From assembly GCF_026213295.1 (NCBI RefSeq), contig NC_079431.1, forward strand, positions 15,963,982 through 16,027,981: 64,000 bases of DNA. The letters run 5' to 3'. Shown here piece after piece: positions 53,901 through 63,806 of this stretch (the stretch's first letter is position 1; the number at the start of each line of letters is the position of its first letter). Both the position numbers and the translations under genes were made by a program. Source of the stretch: Gadus chalcogrammus. Lineage: Eukaryota; Chordata; Actinopteri; Gadiformes; Gadidae. The notes under the pieces are model-generated. The model ran no database searches. It was given only the letters and a program-made list of their open reading frames with translations, and was not told the DNA's origin.

Positions 53901-56900
53901 TTCAGAGGGTACGGAGACACAGGAGTGCCGTGGCCGCGCTCACGGTGCCCGCGGTGCCCACGGTTCCCGGGCCATTCATTCATTCGTTCAAGGGGTACGG
54001 CGGGAGTCGCGGGAGAGCCGTGGCCACGGTCACGGTGAATGAATGTTCAATCCAACCATCAACAATGTACCTATAGTCTTCTTTCTTGGCCAATAGATCT
54101 CGATCTCTCTCCTCTCCCACCCCCCCCACCCCTTCCTGTGTCTTTCTGGAAATTGAATTAGGTTTATTACAGTGTTTATTATCACCTCCGGCCCCTCCCG
54201 GAGGTGATCAGGCAGTGCATCGTGGACATGGCCCACCAGGGGGTCCAACCCTGGGACATCTCACGCCAGCTCAGAGTCAGCCGCGGCTCTGTCAGCAGGA
54301 TCCTTGGCCGGTACTATGAGACAGGTAGTATCAAACCAGGGGTGATCGATGGCTCTAAGCCCAAGGTGGCAACGCTCAAGGTGGTGGAGAACATCGCAGA
54401 CTGCAAGCGGCAGAATCCCACCATGTTCGCCTGGAGAATCCACGACCGGCTGCTGGCCGAGGGGGTCTGTGACGGGGACACTGTGCCCAGTGTTTCAACT
54501 CCATCCGCAGAATAATCCGAACAACAGTCCAGCAGCCCTTCAATCTACCGTTGGAAGGGAAATGCCCGAGTCCCGGACACACGCTAATTCCCAGTTCGGC
54601 TGTCACCTTAGGGCGACTCTGGTTGCCCTAGTCAGATTCTCTGGGATCTACATTCTCTATCAGTGGCCTGCTTGGAATCCCCCCACCAAGCGGTGAAGGG
54701 AAGAGAAGCCATGATTACAGCGACCAGGAGAGTTGTCGTCACAGCGTGTATTCTCAGGGCAGTGGAGGGGTCCTCAGAAACCAGATGAGGGGGGACCACT
54801 TTTCCTCCGCCCACCAGCGGTTTTGATCGCCATGGCTACCACCCAGAATCCTTGTTTTCCACAGCCATCGGCAAGGCGGAGCAGAGCCCTTTCAGCCAAT
54901 AGCACTATGTCTGAAACAGGAAATCTCCCCGTAAGTGACCAGCACAAGCTCCTCCCCCAATATGGCAGCTTCCAACTGGGCCTTCATGGAGCTGCAGGCG
55001 CTGCAGAGCCCGGTCTCTTGTCAGCTGCAGCAAAGTGACCAGCACAAGCTCCTCCCCCAATATGGCAGCTTCCAACTGGGCCTTCATGGAGCTGCAGGCG
55101 CTGCAGAGCCCGGTCTCTTGTCAGCTGCAGCAGCTCTAACCATTTCCACCACCATACTCTCAACTCATTCTCCAAACATGCACCAATGTATGGCCAATTC
55201 GGCAGCCAGGCTCTCATCTCAGGTCGTGACATGACTAACTCCACTATGCCGGGGTATCCTCCTCACATCCCGTCCTCGGGCCAGACGAGCTATGCTTCGT
55301 CGACAATTAGTGGCAAGGTAAGAGGGGCAGAATACACGACTCAGACCTACAGCCACTCCCCCTACGCCTCCTACAGTCAAGCCTGGAGGTTCACTACCTC
55401 CAGCATACTGGGCACACCTTATTACTACAGCTCAGCGTCCCAGGGAGACATGGAGATATGTCCTGATCCCTGAGAAGTGCATGTTGCTATTGTAATGCTG
55501 TTCTGCCAAATATCTCCACTCTATACCAACCGTTTGGCATTACGGCTCCATAATGGACGTGCTGCGATGTGCATGTTGTATCATTATTATCATTCGACCA
55601 TTCCAACTTTTGTTAACAGTAGTTCATTGTGTTTTCTTTCTAAATCATTGTCTGATTAATTTTATACATTGTCTGATATATTTTATATTCTGTTGGATAA
55701 CACATTCATTTTATAAAAAAAATAGAAGAGATATCTTAAAAAAAAGAAAAAAGAAAAATTAGTCTAAAGCAAATCTGAACAAACAGCGACAGTATCTCCA
55801 CACCACCCATACTCACATGGTCCTGGAAGTGAATGATGGCCAGGTTCTTGTTGGGCCGACAGAACACCCTGCGGACCTTCCCGAAGCGGCCGAAGTGCTT
55901 CTCCATCACCTCCTTCTTGTTGAGAGCGGGGGGGACGTTCTTACAATGGAAGGCGGTGCAGTCCGTCGGGGACATGCCCAAGCCGCTCTCCGAGCTCTCG
56001 CTGCGGCGCGTGCGACGAGTGGGCGTGACCTGTTCAGGCTCCGCCTCCGCCTCCGGCTCTGGGGTCTTGGCTGAAACTGTAGCGGGGTTGAAATACGGTT
56101 TACTAAGAAGGTACCACCTTACAGTGGCTGTCAATACATTACATAAAATAAAGATTTATATTATTATTCACAGATTTGTGTTTTTAAAAAGGAGAATGTT
56201 ACGATACTTAATTGGTTTATTCAGCATATTGCGTTTTTACATTTGTATCCATTTCATACTAATAACTGACCTCATCTCAAATGTCAATCAGGTTAACCCA
56301 AAGCCCAAGAAACACTGAGACAAGAAGAACAAGACTGGCACAATAACAATATTCCGTACATCCATCTGAACACAACCCATGTGACCCATGTTTAAAGAAA
56401 GAGAACCCAAGAGCTAACCAGAGTCTCCAGCCTTCTCCAGCACTTCCCGGATGGGGGCTTGAGACCGGGGTGGAGCGCCCCCCTGCAGGACAACCTGCCC
56501 TGGGCCGTCCCCACTCTCCCCCTCCCCCCTCTCGGACGCCTGACCCTCCTCTCTCCTGACGCTGCCCGACGGGTTCTTCATCAGTCCGCTCATCGCCCGG
56601 CCGAAGAGCCCCACGGCTGGGCCGCGCGACCTCAGCAGGGCCCTCTTGGGCGGGTGTCTCGTAGCGGAGTCCCCCGTGGTAGCGGAGCTCTGGTCCTCCG
56701 TCAGCAGCTTCTCGGAGCCCGAGACGGGCCGTGATTCCGGGTCCTCCTTTCGCTTGGTGCCTTTCCCAAGCCGCGAGAAGACATTGGGCTCCAGCGCGCC
56801 GCCCTGCTTGGCTCCCTTCACCTCCGCGGCGGGCTCGGGCTTGGCTTTGGGTTCGCCGAACGCCGAAGTCTGGCCAAAGACGGCGCCGCCAAACAACGTT

Positions 56901-57946
56901 GCCGCTTGGGGCTGGAGGACTTTGGCGGAGAAGCTGAAGGAGGAAGGGGTGGTTGGCTGGGCCGTGGTGGTGGTGACTGCAGTGGTTGTGCTGGAGGGGG
57001 AGGCTGGCTGAGAGAAGGTGAACTTTAAGGCGCTGGTCGAATCGCCACTGTTGTCGGTGGTCATTGGGTCTTTGTGGGCCTGGATGGAGGGCGCTGCGGT
57101 GGGTTGGGAGAAGCAAAACCCTAGGGTGCCACTCTTTGCTCCAGTCAGCAGAGGGAAAACAGTGGCCCCAGTGGTGGTGGCTGTGCTACTGCTCTCCATG
57201 GTGCTGGCAGTGGTCTGGGAGAGCATGGCTCCAAAGGTCTGAGCTGGCCCTGTGTTGGTAAGGGGATTTGTCGTTTCTGGGCTAGCGTTGATAATAGGCT
57301 TGAACAAAACTTCATTGGCAGGCTTGAAACTGAAGTCAGTAGATCCGAAGCCTTTAGCCTGCTGGGTTACACCCTGGACAGTACTGAATGTGCTGGCGTT
57401 CACAGTGGTGGAGGGCTGACCAAAGGCTGACTGTCCAAAGCTTGCTGGTTGGGTGGAGACAGGCGTATTGGTGGGGGCCGTAGCCGACGGCAAGCCAAAG
57501 CTGGTGGGTGGTTGGGTAAACCCTGGAGTCTGACCGAATGTGCACGACTGGCCAAACTCGGGCGTTTGCCCGAACCAAGCTTGGCCGGATCCACTTGTCT
57601 GTCCGAAAGCTGGAGTGGAACTGGTGCTAAACCCTGAGCTACTCTGTCCAACAGATGGCTGTCCGAAAGATGGAGCCTGGCTCATTGGGGACGGCTGCCC
57701 ACAGGACTGCCCGAATACAGATGGTTGTCCAAAAGCCGGTGTCTGTCCGAACATGGAACTGGGCGCCTGGTTTAAATTTGGGGTCGGACCAAATGTGGAC
57801 GGCTGGAAAAAAGCCATTGGCTGAGGCTGACTCTGCCCGGTGCTCTGCTGTCCAAAGGCGTGGAAGAGGCCGGGCGGCTTGTTTGTGTTGTTGGGGGCTT
57901 GGAAGGCGCCCCCTTGCGAACCTCCAAACACATTATTTTGATTCAT
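38972..57946 (-). CDS. mcm3ap: MCM3AP / GANP, TREX-2 mRNA-export scaffold, complete
   Basis: Nuclear-pore-associated scaffold of TREX-2 for mRNA export. Twenty-eight coding exons: 56419-57946, 55817-56070, 53489-53570, 53017-53152, 51903-52102, 51300-51439, 50119-50316, 49580-49848, 48886-49048, 48198-48358, 47770-48056, 46741-47042, 46514-46614, 46298-46429, 45933-46046, 45316-45468, 44961-45158, 44599-44667, 44359-44493, 43916-44069, 43336-43603, 42856-42953, 42152-42509, 41370-41675, 41076-41205, 40616-40807, 40309-40459 and 38972-39148. They total 6456 bp, 2151 residues (human 1980). Domains: FG-nucleoporin-like repeats (many FGQ/FGQTP) to about residue 500; an RRM-like fold about 510-595; a SAC3 domain about 740-1045 ([47 protein letters not shown]); a helical centrin-binding-type region; and the GANP C-terminal region ([18 protein letters not shown]) ending [10 protein letters not shown]. 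One donor (40616) must be GC if the frame is to hold. A noncoding 5' exon border lies at 58036. Confidence 0.95.
39240..39420 (+). repeat. SINE-like dispersed repeat in the last MCM3AP intron
   Basis: Contains GCAACTTACAGTG, GCAGTTAGGGGTTAAGGGC, GGGGTTTGAAACCAGGACC and CCTAACACTAGAC. Matches the block order of segments at 32370 and 45590. Confidence 0.5.
39670..40220. mobile_element. MITE with long terminal inverted repeats in the last MCM3AP intron
   Basis: Left GGGCTGAATCTGAATACTTA then GTACATACTATTTA. Right, inverted: TATTTAGCAGTCAAG, then GAGTATTCGGATTCAGCC. Inner arms also match (AGTACGG near 39740, and CGTACTAC near 40110 and 40161). About 550 bp, no transposase. Confidence 0.7.
41700..42053. 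mobile_element. hAT-like remnant in an MCM3AP intron
   Basis: Right end ATAATCGAGCAGCCCTAG is the complement of a common fish hAT terminus (CTAGGGCTGCTCGATTAT), preceded by several AATAATCATGATT-type repeats. The matching left end is not clear. Confidence 0.45.
45585..45745 (+). repeat. SINE-like dispersed repeat in an MCM3AP intron
   Basis: Contains GGAGCGGGTAGGGGTTAGGG, CCTTGCTCAGGGATGAGTAC and CCAGCCACTACACTATTCTG. Same block order as several other segments in the window. Confidence 0.5.
47083..47675 (+). mobile_element. Non-autonomous hAT transposon with 8-bp target duplication
   Basis: Terminal inverted repeats TAGGGCTGGGA and TCCCAGCCCTA, flanked by CATGGATC (47075-47082) and CATGGAAC (47676-47683), which match at 7 of 8 bases. 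The 593-bp body contains a partial BED-finger frame and A/T-rich subterminal AATCG repeats. It lies in the intron upstream of MCM3AP exon 12, with the element border only 40 nt from that exon's acceptor. Confidence 0.85.
47155..47481 (+). pseudogene. Truncated ZBED/hAT transposase: BED zinc finger only
   Basis: Open frame inside the hAT element. After a Lys/Arg-rich start it reads [12 protein letters not shown], then [10 protein letters not shown] (C-x2-C) and [12 protein letters not shown] (H-x4-H), a complete BED zinc finger at about residues 32-75. The frame ends shortly after and the dimerisation and catalytic regions are absent, so it is a deletion derivative. A stand-alone BED-finger peptide is possible if transcribed, but there is no evidence of that. 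Confidence 0.72.
48640..48770 (-). repeat. SINE-like dispersed repeat in an MCM3AP intron
   Basis: Contains GGGCAACTCGCAGAAGG and CATCGGGGATCAAACTCAG; degenerate member of the same dispersed family. Confidence 0.35.
51515..51705 (+). repeat. SINE-like dispersed repeat in an MCM3AP intron
   Basis: Block order as at 290-450. Tail GCAAGTCACTTGACAGAAGC then GTCTG and CTAAATGGCAAAT resembles the widespread fish SINE 3' tail. Confidence 0.5.
52175..53016. other. MCM3AP intron 4, AT-rich, no gene recognised
   Basis: Starts with a pyrimidine-rich then TTATT-rich stretch (52210-52290). The rest is AT-rich and may be old transposon sequence, but I could not assign it. Confidence 0.5.
53740..54045. 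repeat. Imperfect GC-rich tandem repeat, unit ~95-110 bp
   Basis: About three irregular copies marked by CACGGTGCCCGC, GTTCCCGGGCCATTCATTCA and GGGGTACGGCGGGAG. In MCM3AP intron 2, just upstream of the Pax retrocopy. Confidence 0.7.
54140..55473 (+). pseudogene. Processed (intronless) retrocopy of a Pax2/5/8 gene, frame broken
   Basis: Antisense to MCM3AP, in its intron 2. From about 54185 it reads [20 protein letters not shown] then [50 protein letters not shown] and [10 protein letters not shown]: most of a paired domain including both helix-turn-helix subdomains. A frameshift follows at about 54500, with [18 protein letters not shown] and [14 protein letters not shown] continuing in another frame. 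Later stops are present. A tail at 55186-55473 reads [24 protein letters not shown] [31 protein letters not shown] and PYYYSSAS, the transactivation/inhibitory C-terminus of Pax2/5/8. Exons that are separate in Pax genes are contiguous, which is the mark of retroposition. No homeodomain is seen. Closest paralogue (pax2, pax5 or pax8) not resolved. The N-terminal paired-domain start near 54140-54185 is decayed. Confidence 0.85.
54934..55133 (+). repeat. Exact-looking 100-bp tandem duplication inside the Pax retrocopy
   Basis: 54934-55033 and 55034-55133 both run AGTGACCAGCACAAGCTCCT to TCTTGTCAGCTGCAGCA with a difference only in the last base or two, so the duplication is recent. Confidence 0.93.
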
Positions 57947-58036
57947 GATCCTAATGGCAGCAAATGACTGCAGTCCTCAGACACATAAACAGGGCCGATG
58001 CCCAGTTTTCCGACGTGTGGTTCTCAGTGCAGCATC

Positions 58037-59027
58037 CTATAACAATAAAAGATCACATTTTATCACGAAAGATTGACTAAACATTGAACGTTGAGTGAAC
58101 TTGACGCTAGCAGAATTTTAAAGTATAAACAAGTTAAAAACGATCTAAAATATCAATAGTTAAACGAGTACGAGTTGAATTTATACACAAAACCAAAACG
58201 TAATAGATGTAAAAAGCATACGTTTTTAAAGTTTTGAAGGAGATTATTCCATTATTCGGAGGCTCGAGGCTGGTTCAGCTCACAACATGAGGAACTTCCG
58301 GTTCCGTCGGTGTCCCCAAATTTCACTCCCCGACACAAACCAAGTCCATAAGAATAATACCGATCATCATTATTTTGAAATTATGCATTAAATATAAATA
58401 TATCCAGAACATCCTCGTTTTAATCACTCGAAATATCTCACAATAAAAACTAAAATAAATATAAATAATACCGGGGTAATATAGAGTTTATTTTTTAATT
58501 ATATTAAATAGTTTGAGGGTTATGAATTGTTCATAAATACAGTGTGAAGGGTATGAATGGTTATTAAATAGAAAGTGAAGGTCGGACGGTTAATAAACAG
58601 AGATTGAGGGGTAGGAACTTCGGTTCACCCTCCGGTCCACTGGGTGGCGATAAAGCCCTGTAATGCACCGAGCTCGCTGCGTTCCGTCGTGTATTTGTTT
58701 CCGACTACCTCGGTCTCCCATTCAAAGTAACACCGCACCTAAAAGACTGCAGCAGTAGGTAGGCTTATTCCTCTTACCTTCACATTATATCTATTCTTCT
58801 GCAATGCCTGATGAAGTTACTATAAGACAGCAACGTCCACAGTGTTTCTACTCAGGAGCTGTCTTCTACCTGTTGAGGTGTCACCTTGAATACTGCCTCC
58901 CTTCAACACATAATCCCCTCACCCCGGAAACGATTTAAATTGGACATCATTTCCCATCTTTCCACGTGGAATTTCTATATTATAATTTAGTTGAGATTCC
59001 AAGAATTTCTTTAGGCTTGAATCAGAC
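58037..59027. promoter_or_regulatory. Head-to-head MCM3AP / YBEY upstream region
   Basis: About 1 kb between the divergent starts. Near 58294-58301 is ACTTCCGG, an ETS-type site (CCGGAAGT on the MCM3AP strand), next to a plausible MCM3AP first exon. At 58730-58765 GTAACACCGC...CAGCAGTAGGTAGG could be a noncoding YBEY exon with its donor. The middle (58370-58620) is AT-rich with short repeats of the GTATGAATGGTTATTAAATA type. Shared use as a bidirectional promoter is inference. Confidence 0.45.
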
Positions 59028-60147
59028 ATGGGTGTAGTTCTCCGGAATCTCCAGAAGGTGGTGCCACTGAGGCGCGCCCGGCTACGGAGGGATGTGGACA
59101 CTCTGAGACACATACTTGGCGTCCAGAAGTTTGACCTGGGCATCATCTGCGTGGACAACCGTAGGATTCAGCAGATTAATAAAACCTATAGGAAAGTAAA
59201 TACACCTACCGACGTGCTTTCATTTCCATTCCACGAGGTACGTTTGGGTTATCATATAAACCACTTCATTAATGAATATTACACTATTACACATATTGTC
59301 ACATGAACCTAGTTTGTTATATGCCTGAGGAGGAGACTTCATATGGTGTAAACTTTTGAGCTCTTACATAAAATGAATGTTATTATTAATCATTTAGAGA
59401 CAATAAGATGGTACAAAATCCTTTTAGAATAATTTAAATGTCTCTTTGCAGTGAAACTATTGCTTTGAAGTTAAATTACTTTTGAAAAAAATAAACAAAT
59501 CCTCAAACGAGCGACTGTACGTTTCAGGAGCTGCGACCTGGTAAGCTGCCTTGCCCGCTGCATAGAGACGAACTCAACCTGGGCGACATTTTTTTAGGGG
59601 TTGAATATCTGATGAAACAGTGTCAGGACAACTCAATGGATCTGCATAGTACTCTCACAGTAAGTAGGTGCTCAGTAAAACCATATCCTATCGGAACACC
59701 TTTGAATGAACTCTAACATGACAAGTGATGTGTTGTGTCGCAGGTTGTCACTGCACATGGTATCTGCCATCTGCTGGGTTATAGACATGAGACGGAGGAG
59801 GAATGGGATGAGGTATATGGTTGCTGTAAATAGTTTTGTATATTTGGAAACTGACCCTCGTTATCTTTTGAGGATATTGGTCACAATTATAAAGAAGTAC
59901 AAAGGAGAACGTGTTTGCAACACTTTCAATTAATCAATTAAATACTCGTAGCCTTTTCAATATGCACTATAAGCTATTAAGAGTATCAACTTGTCTTGAA
60001 TTGAACAGTAATGCAAACGTCTGAGTAGTTGACACCAAGCTTTTCTTCCAGATGTTTCAGAGAGAAAGCTACATCCTGGGAGAGTACAACAGACTGACAG
60101 GACAAAACCTGGAGCCTTTGACCAAGAAGTGCAGTCAAGACAGCTGA
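59028..60147 (+). CDS. ybey: YBEY, mitochondrial endoribonuclease of the UPF0054 family, complete
   Basis: Metal-dependent endoribonuclease conserved from bacteria; in animals it acts in mitochondria in rRNA/ribosome maturation. Four coding exons: 59028-59237, 59528-59659, 59744-59812 and 60052-60147, all GT-AG in phase 0, giving 507 bp and 168 residues (human 167). The start [14 protein letters not shown] matches the family N-terminus. Further on are [20 protein letters not shown] and [12 protein letters not shown], and [10 protein letters not shown] in exon 2. The zinc-binding signature [11 protein letters not shown] is at residues 119-129 in exon 3, with all three His present. The last exon reads [13 protein letters not shown] and ends KKCSQDS. 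Divergent from MCM3AP and convergent with USP37, as expected of a compact locus. No defects seen. Confidence 0.96.
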
Positions 60148-60329
60148 CGGCCGGCCGGCTCCTGAGGAGGAAGTCGCACACGCCGATACTTGTTGCCAAT
60201 ATCCTACAATCAGAATCATTCTGACCAACTGTTCCGCCTGGATCCATCAGATGAACAAAACATTTTTACTCAATATTTTTATTCAATGAAAGGGAGTTTA
60301 TTTTGTTCCTTCGGTGCTGCTTGTGAGTC

Positions 60330-60370
60330 ATTAAAAAAACAATTGAGACATGTAAGTTTAAACTTTTATT
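60330..60370. terminator. Opposed poly(A) signals of YBEY (+) and USP37 (-)
   Basis: Plus-strand ATTAAA at 60330-60335 lies 183 bp after the YBEY stop codon. Minus-strand AATAAA at 60365-60370 serves USP37. With cleavage 10-30 nt downstream of each signal, the two mRNAs would meet or overlap by a few bases. Confidence 0.55.
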
Positions 60371-61957
60371 AAAATCTGCTTTAGGAAGAGTCAAATACTG
60401 TAGGAACAGGTAGAAAAGAAAAGCGATCTCTAGTGTTGTGCCCACGTCACACCTCAAACACAGGGCCACTCTGGAAAGGTGCAAAGTTTCATTACTGCTA
60501 AATGATTCTGTGTGTGAAACCAAGATGTTGTGACAATGTGTTCATTGGCGATTAGTAAGGTTGTTACTGATAGTACAACAGTTCCAATACATCTGCATAT
60601 AAGCAATGCACCAGTGTTGAAATTCCATATATATATATAAAGGTTGATCATTGAAAATATACATCCACCTCTTTCATTAATTGTACAGCGCCCTAAACAA
60701 TGAAAACATTTTATTTGGTGTCTGGGTATTTGTGGAAATCAACTGATTCCAGTTTTGTAAGCAATATCACCCCGCAAAGACTGATGTGTCCACATATAAA
60801 GGATGTTAAATATAATTTACTATAGCTAGAGACTAAACTAAATCATTAACTAGAAAGTGAAACTTTCCAACACTCATGTTCACTACCATTGTACTGCCCT
60901 CTGTGGAGGTCAAGCCAGGTTGAGTGAGCCCAGAGCTTAACGGTTTAGTGCGGTGTCAACCTTATATTCAGTAATGAGTAGGTATAGCCTAAAATACTCT
61001 GCTATTCTTAAATCAATCTCATGGCTACCATAACTTAAAACCCTTTTACGTAGCAATAAATAGAAAATCTGTCATCTTCAACGCATAGAAAAGAGCTATG
61101 CTGCGAGGTTCAACAAACACATTCCACACAACAGTGGTTGCACACCTTTCAGAGTAAAGCTTTGCATACATATTGATATTTCAAAGAAAAAAAAATATGA
61201 TACTATACTTAGGAGGGAGGTACTAGAAGAATAGTCCAAAAGAACAGAGCTCATAAAATGGCAGATATATATTTTTTTTCACGATGGGAGCCTTTTGAAA
61301 TTCATATTCACAAAAAATGAATAAGACGCAGACGGTAAAGCATCGAAAAACAACACACACGCAGTGGATGATAACATAAATATTGCACCATATTATACCC
61401 GCTGAACACACAACCTTCTAGCTCTAAAGTAGCTTATACTCCAACATAGAATATATATCTTTATTTAAAGTTTCATACAGGAAAATCCCAAAAAAACAAA
61501 AAGGGATTTGGGGCGAATATTCAAACCAGGGAAGGACCAGCACCATCTTGTGTCTAAACGTTTGCTATGAAGTGACGAATGAACCACGCGTTCGGACGAA
61601 GGAAGAGACAGAAAGAGAAAACAAAAACTATATTACAAAAGAGTCTTTCAATAAAATCATAGCAAAGAAAAGATCCTGCCCTAATGTGGAGGCAAAGACG
61701 TAGCTCAAAGTACAAATGTTTACAACTACTCCTCTACTCGCGGTACCGAGTGTCGACCGAGTCCTGCCCACTGAGTCTCGATGTCGAGGGCTCAGGAGGA
61801 TGAGGAGTGCCTGGAGAACAAGTGTGATCAGTAGTACTCAAGTTCCTTCAGAAAGGCTTAGGACAGGGGGGGCTGGTCTCAGGCTCATACCCCAACTCCC
61901 CCGACAGCCGGGGGAGGGACTGAAGGACAGAGGGGAGGAGCAGGAAGGCGGAGGGGC
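60371..61957 (-). other. Probable USP37 3' UTR
   Basis: The 1.6 kb after the USP37 stop codon up to the minus-strand AATAAA is AT-rich, has no recognisable exon and no clear transposon. Length and position fit a long 3' UTR. Small open frames on both strands are spurious. Confidence 0.5.
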
Positions 61958-63806
61958 TCAGAGCGGTTGGAGAACGTTCCTTCCTGCGTCAACGCTGATG
62001 TTGGCGCTCGATTTGTCCATTTCAGACAGCTCCTCAAACACTTCTCTGAAAAACATGAAGCGTTCAAATCGTTGGAATGGAATGTCAGAAAAATTAGAAA
62101 TCCAAATATGAGAAGCCAGTGTCACAGCCAAATATGTATACCAAATGTTTGGATATTACATAAATATTCGGGAATGAGTTTGTATGTTAAACGGTTAGCT
62201 ACAGTGGTCTCACAGCAAAGCTGAACACAAAATACAATCTCATACAGAAGCACAAAGTCACAAAATAACAGAACATTCCCTCCCCCTCTAAGGCCCAACT
62301 TGACCTTTGAATTGGCATTCACATTAGGGCTTTGACTTTTGCCCAAAAATGAGTTAGTAGTAAAGTAAAGTTAGTTTGTTTATTAATATTAATATTTGAA
62401 TATATTCGAATATTTATTAATAATATTTTGACCATTGCCTTCAGTAAGACCTGGATTGGGCTTAGCGAGGTTTGTTTACGCTTTGCTATGGTTACCGGTC
62501 TTGCGTGTTCCAAAGGTTTATTAGGTTTCTAACCCTGCGTTCACACCAAAAGATGCATTTGCTGCCCGAACGCGTTGACGCCTGAGTTTTGCGGCGCGTC
62601 AAATCAAGTTTTGCGGCGCGTCAAAGTTTTGCGGCGCGTCAAAAGTTGAAATATTTCAACTCGAGCAGCATTTGACGCGCCGCAAAATACGTGAACGCGC
62701 CCTTCGCCCGTGCCCGGCAGCGGGCACGGGCATGCCGCGCCGCAAATCAGATTGTGACGCGCCGCAAATCAAGTTTTGCTGCCCGTTTTCTCGGCAGCAA
62801 ATGCTGCGGCAGCAAAGCAGCAACGCGTCTCTACATTCACTTTGAATGGGATCACGACTCGCGTCAACTTTTTGCATCTTTTGGTGTGAACGCAGGGTAA
62901 TAAATCGCTTTCTAATCAATACTTCATTCACTGCCTCTTCCGTGGTCATTACAATATTATGAATAGACTGCGTCGGGTTCTCCGACGTCTCTCCCTTTTG
63001 GCCTGCCCATAACAGGTTCGAATATTAAGGGCTGCCTAATATTCATTAGAATTTTGATTTATTTTTTGATATTCTAATTATATTCGAATAACGAAGTTCG
63101 GAATCAAAGCCCTAATTCACATTGAGCACTTGAGAGGGAACACTCACTTCTGCATGTAGAAGAAGATGTAGCCACTGCGGTCTCGGTCACGCTGGACAGC
63201 AGACTCTTGCGTGCGAGATACGTCCAGGTCGTTGTAGGTCAGCCACGACTGCTTCTTCATGTCGAACACGTCGCTGATGTAGTGACCTGGTGGGAGACAA
63301 TCAAATCTTATTCAACACTGAACACATTTAACCAGATTTGCTGTGGTGGTTAATTGACTAAGGTCTGTTATCATAAGACTGCTTTCAGTTAACTGAGGCT
63401 GCCAATTTACCAACACATTTATTTACACATTACATTTAACGTAATGTGATTTAGGGCAAAATCTGCCGAAATAAAGCTGCTGCAGCTACAACTTTTTTTA
63501 ACCGTCTGCAATGTCGTCTCTTTAAGAAGAATGACAGTACATTCCATGTGGCATTACAAAGGAGAACACCACTGTACAGGTGTATTTACATATTAAGTTG
63601 TATTGCTCTGGTTGTGAAAAAAGGATGCTTAAAACCTACGGCCAAACCTTTGCAGTGGTTGTGTTTTCTGATTTGTTGTTTCTTGATTATTAGGGCCAAT
63701 GTAGTTAACACAGTATATTCCCTGACACACACTCACCAGAGGAGGAGCTGCTTCCTATGTGACTGACGACACTGATCAGCCTGAATGAGTTGGCTTGATG
63801 TCCACC
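61958..63806 (-). CDS. usp37: USP37 ubiquitin-specific protease, last three exons (partial; continues off right edge)
   Basis: Cysteine protease that removes ubiquitin from cell-cycle and replication proteins. Three minus-strand exons: 63737-63806, 63148-63286 and 61958-62045, with GT-AG borders in phase. They read NSFRLISVVSHIGSSSSSG, then HYISDVFDMKKQSWLTYNDL, VSRTQESAVQRDRDRSGYIF and FYMQK, then EVFEELSEMDKSSANISVDA ending LQPL. The HYISDV block holds the catalytic His of the USP fold and YNDL the following conserved Asn/Asp region. The RDRSGYIFFYM ending separates USP37 from most other USPs. The catalytic Cys, UIM motifs and N-terminal PH-like domain lie beyond 64000. The last intron carries two nested transposons. 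Confidence 0.92.
62325..63114. mobile_element. hAT-like element with perfect 8-bp target duplication
   Basis: Ends TAGGGCTTTGA and TCAAAGCCCTA, flanked on both sides by ATTCACAT (62317-62324 and 63115-63122). Subterminal regions hold TATTCGAATA repeats. No transposase. A Harbinger MITE is inserted inside it, so the hAT part is about 420 bp. In the last USP37 intron, 25 bp from the donor of the 63148 exon. Confidence 0.88.
62533..62897. mobile_element. PIF/Harbinger-type MITE nested in the hAT element
   Basis: CCCTGCGTTCACACCAAAAG at the left and the inverted CTTTTGGTGTGAACGCAGGG at the right, with a TAA duplication at 62530-62532 and 62898-62900, typical of Harbinger insertion. The interior has several copies of TTTTGCGGCGCGTCAAA in both orientations (62589-62645 direct, 62670-62690 and 62755-62775 inverted). 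Confidence 0.88.

Noticed and set aside
54204..54515. A functional Pax gene exon in MCM3AP intron
   Set aside because: The copy lacks introns, has a frameshift right after the paired domain and several later stops, so a processed pseudogene fits better.
56277..57116. Minus-strand 279-residue frame overlapping the MCM3AP first coding exon
   Set aside because: It is another frame of the same GC-rich exon; the frame with FG repeats and the correct phase into the RRM exon is the real one.
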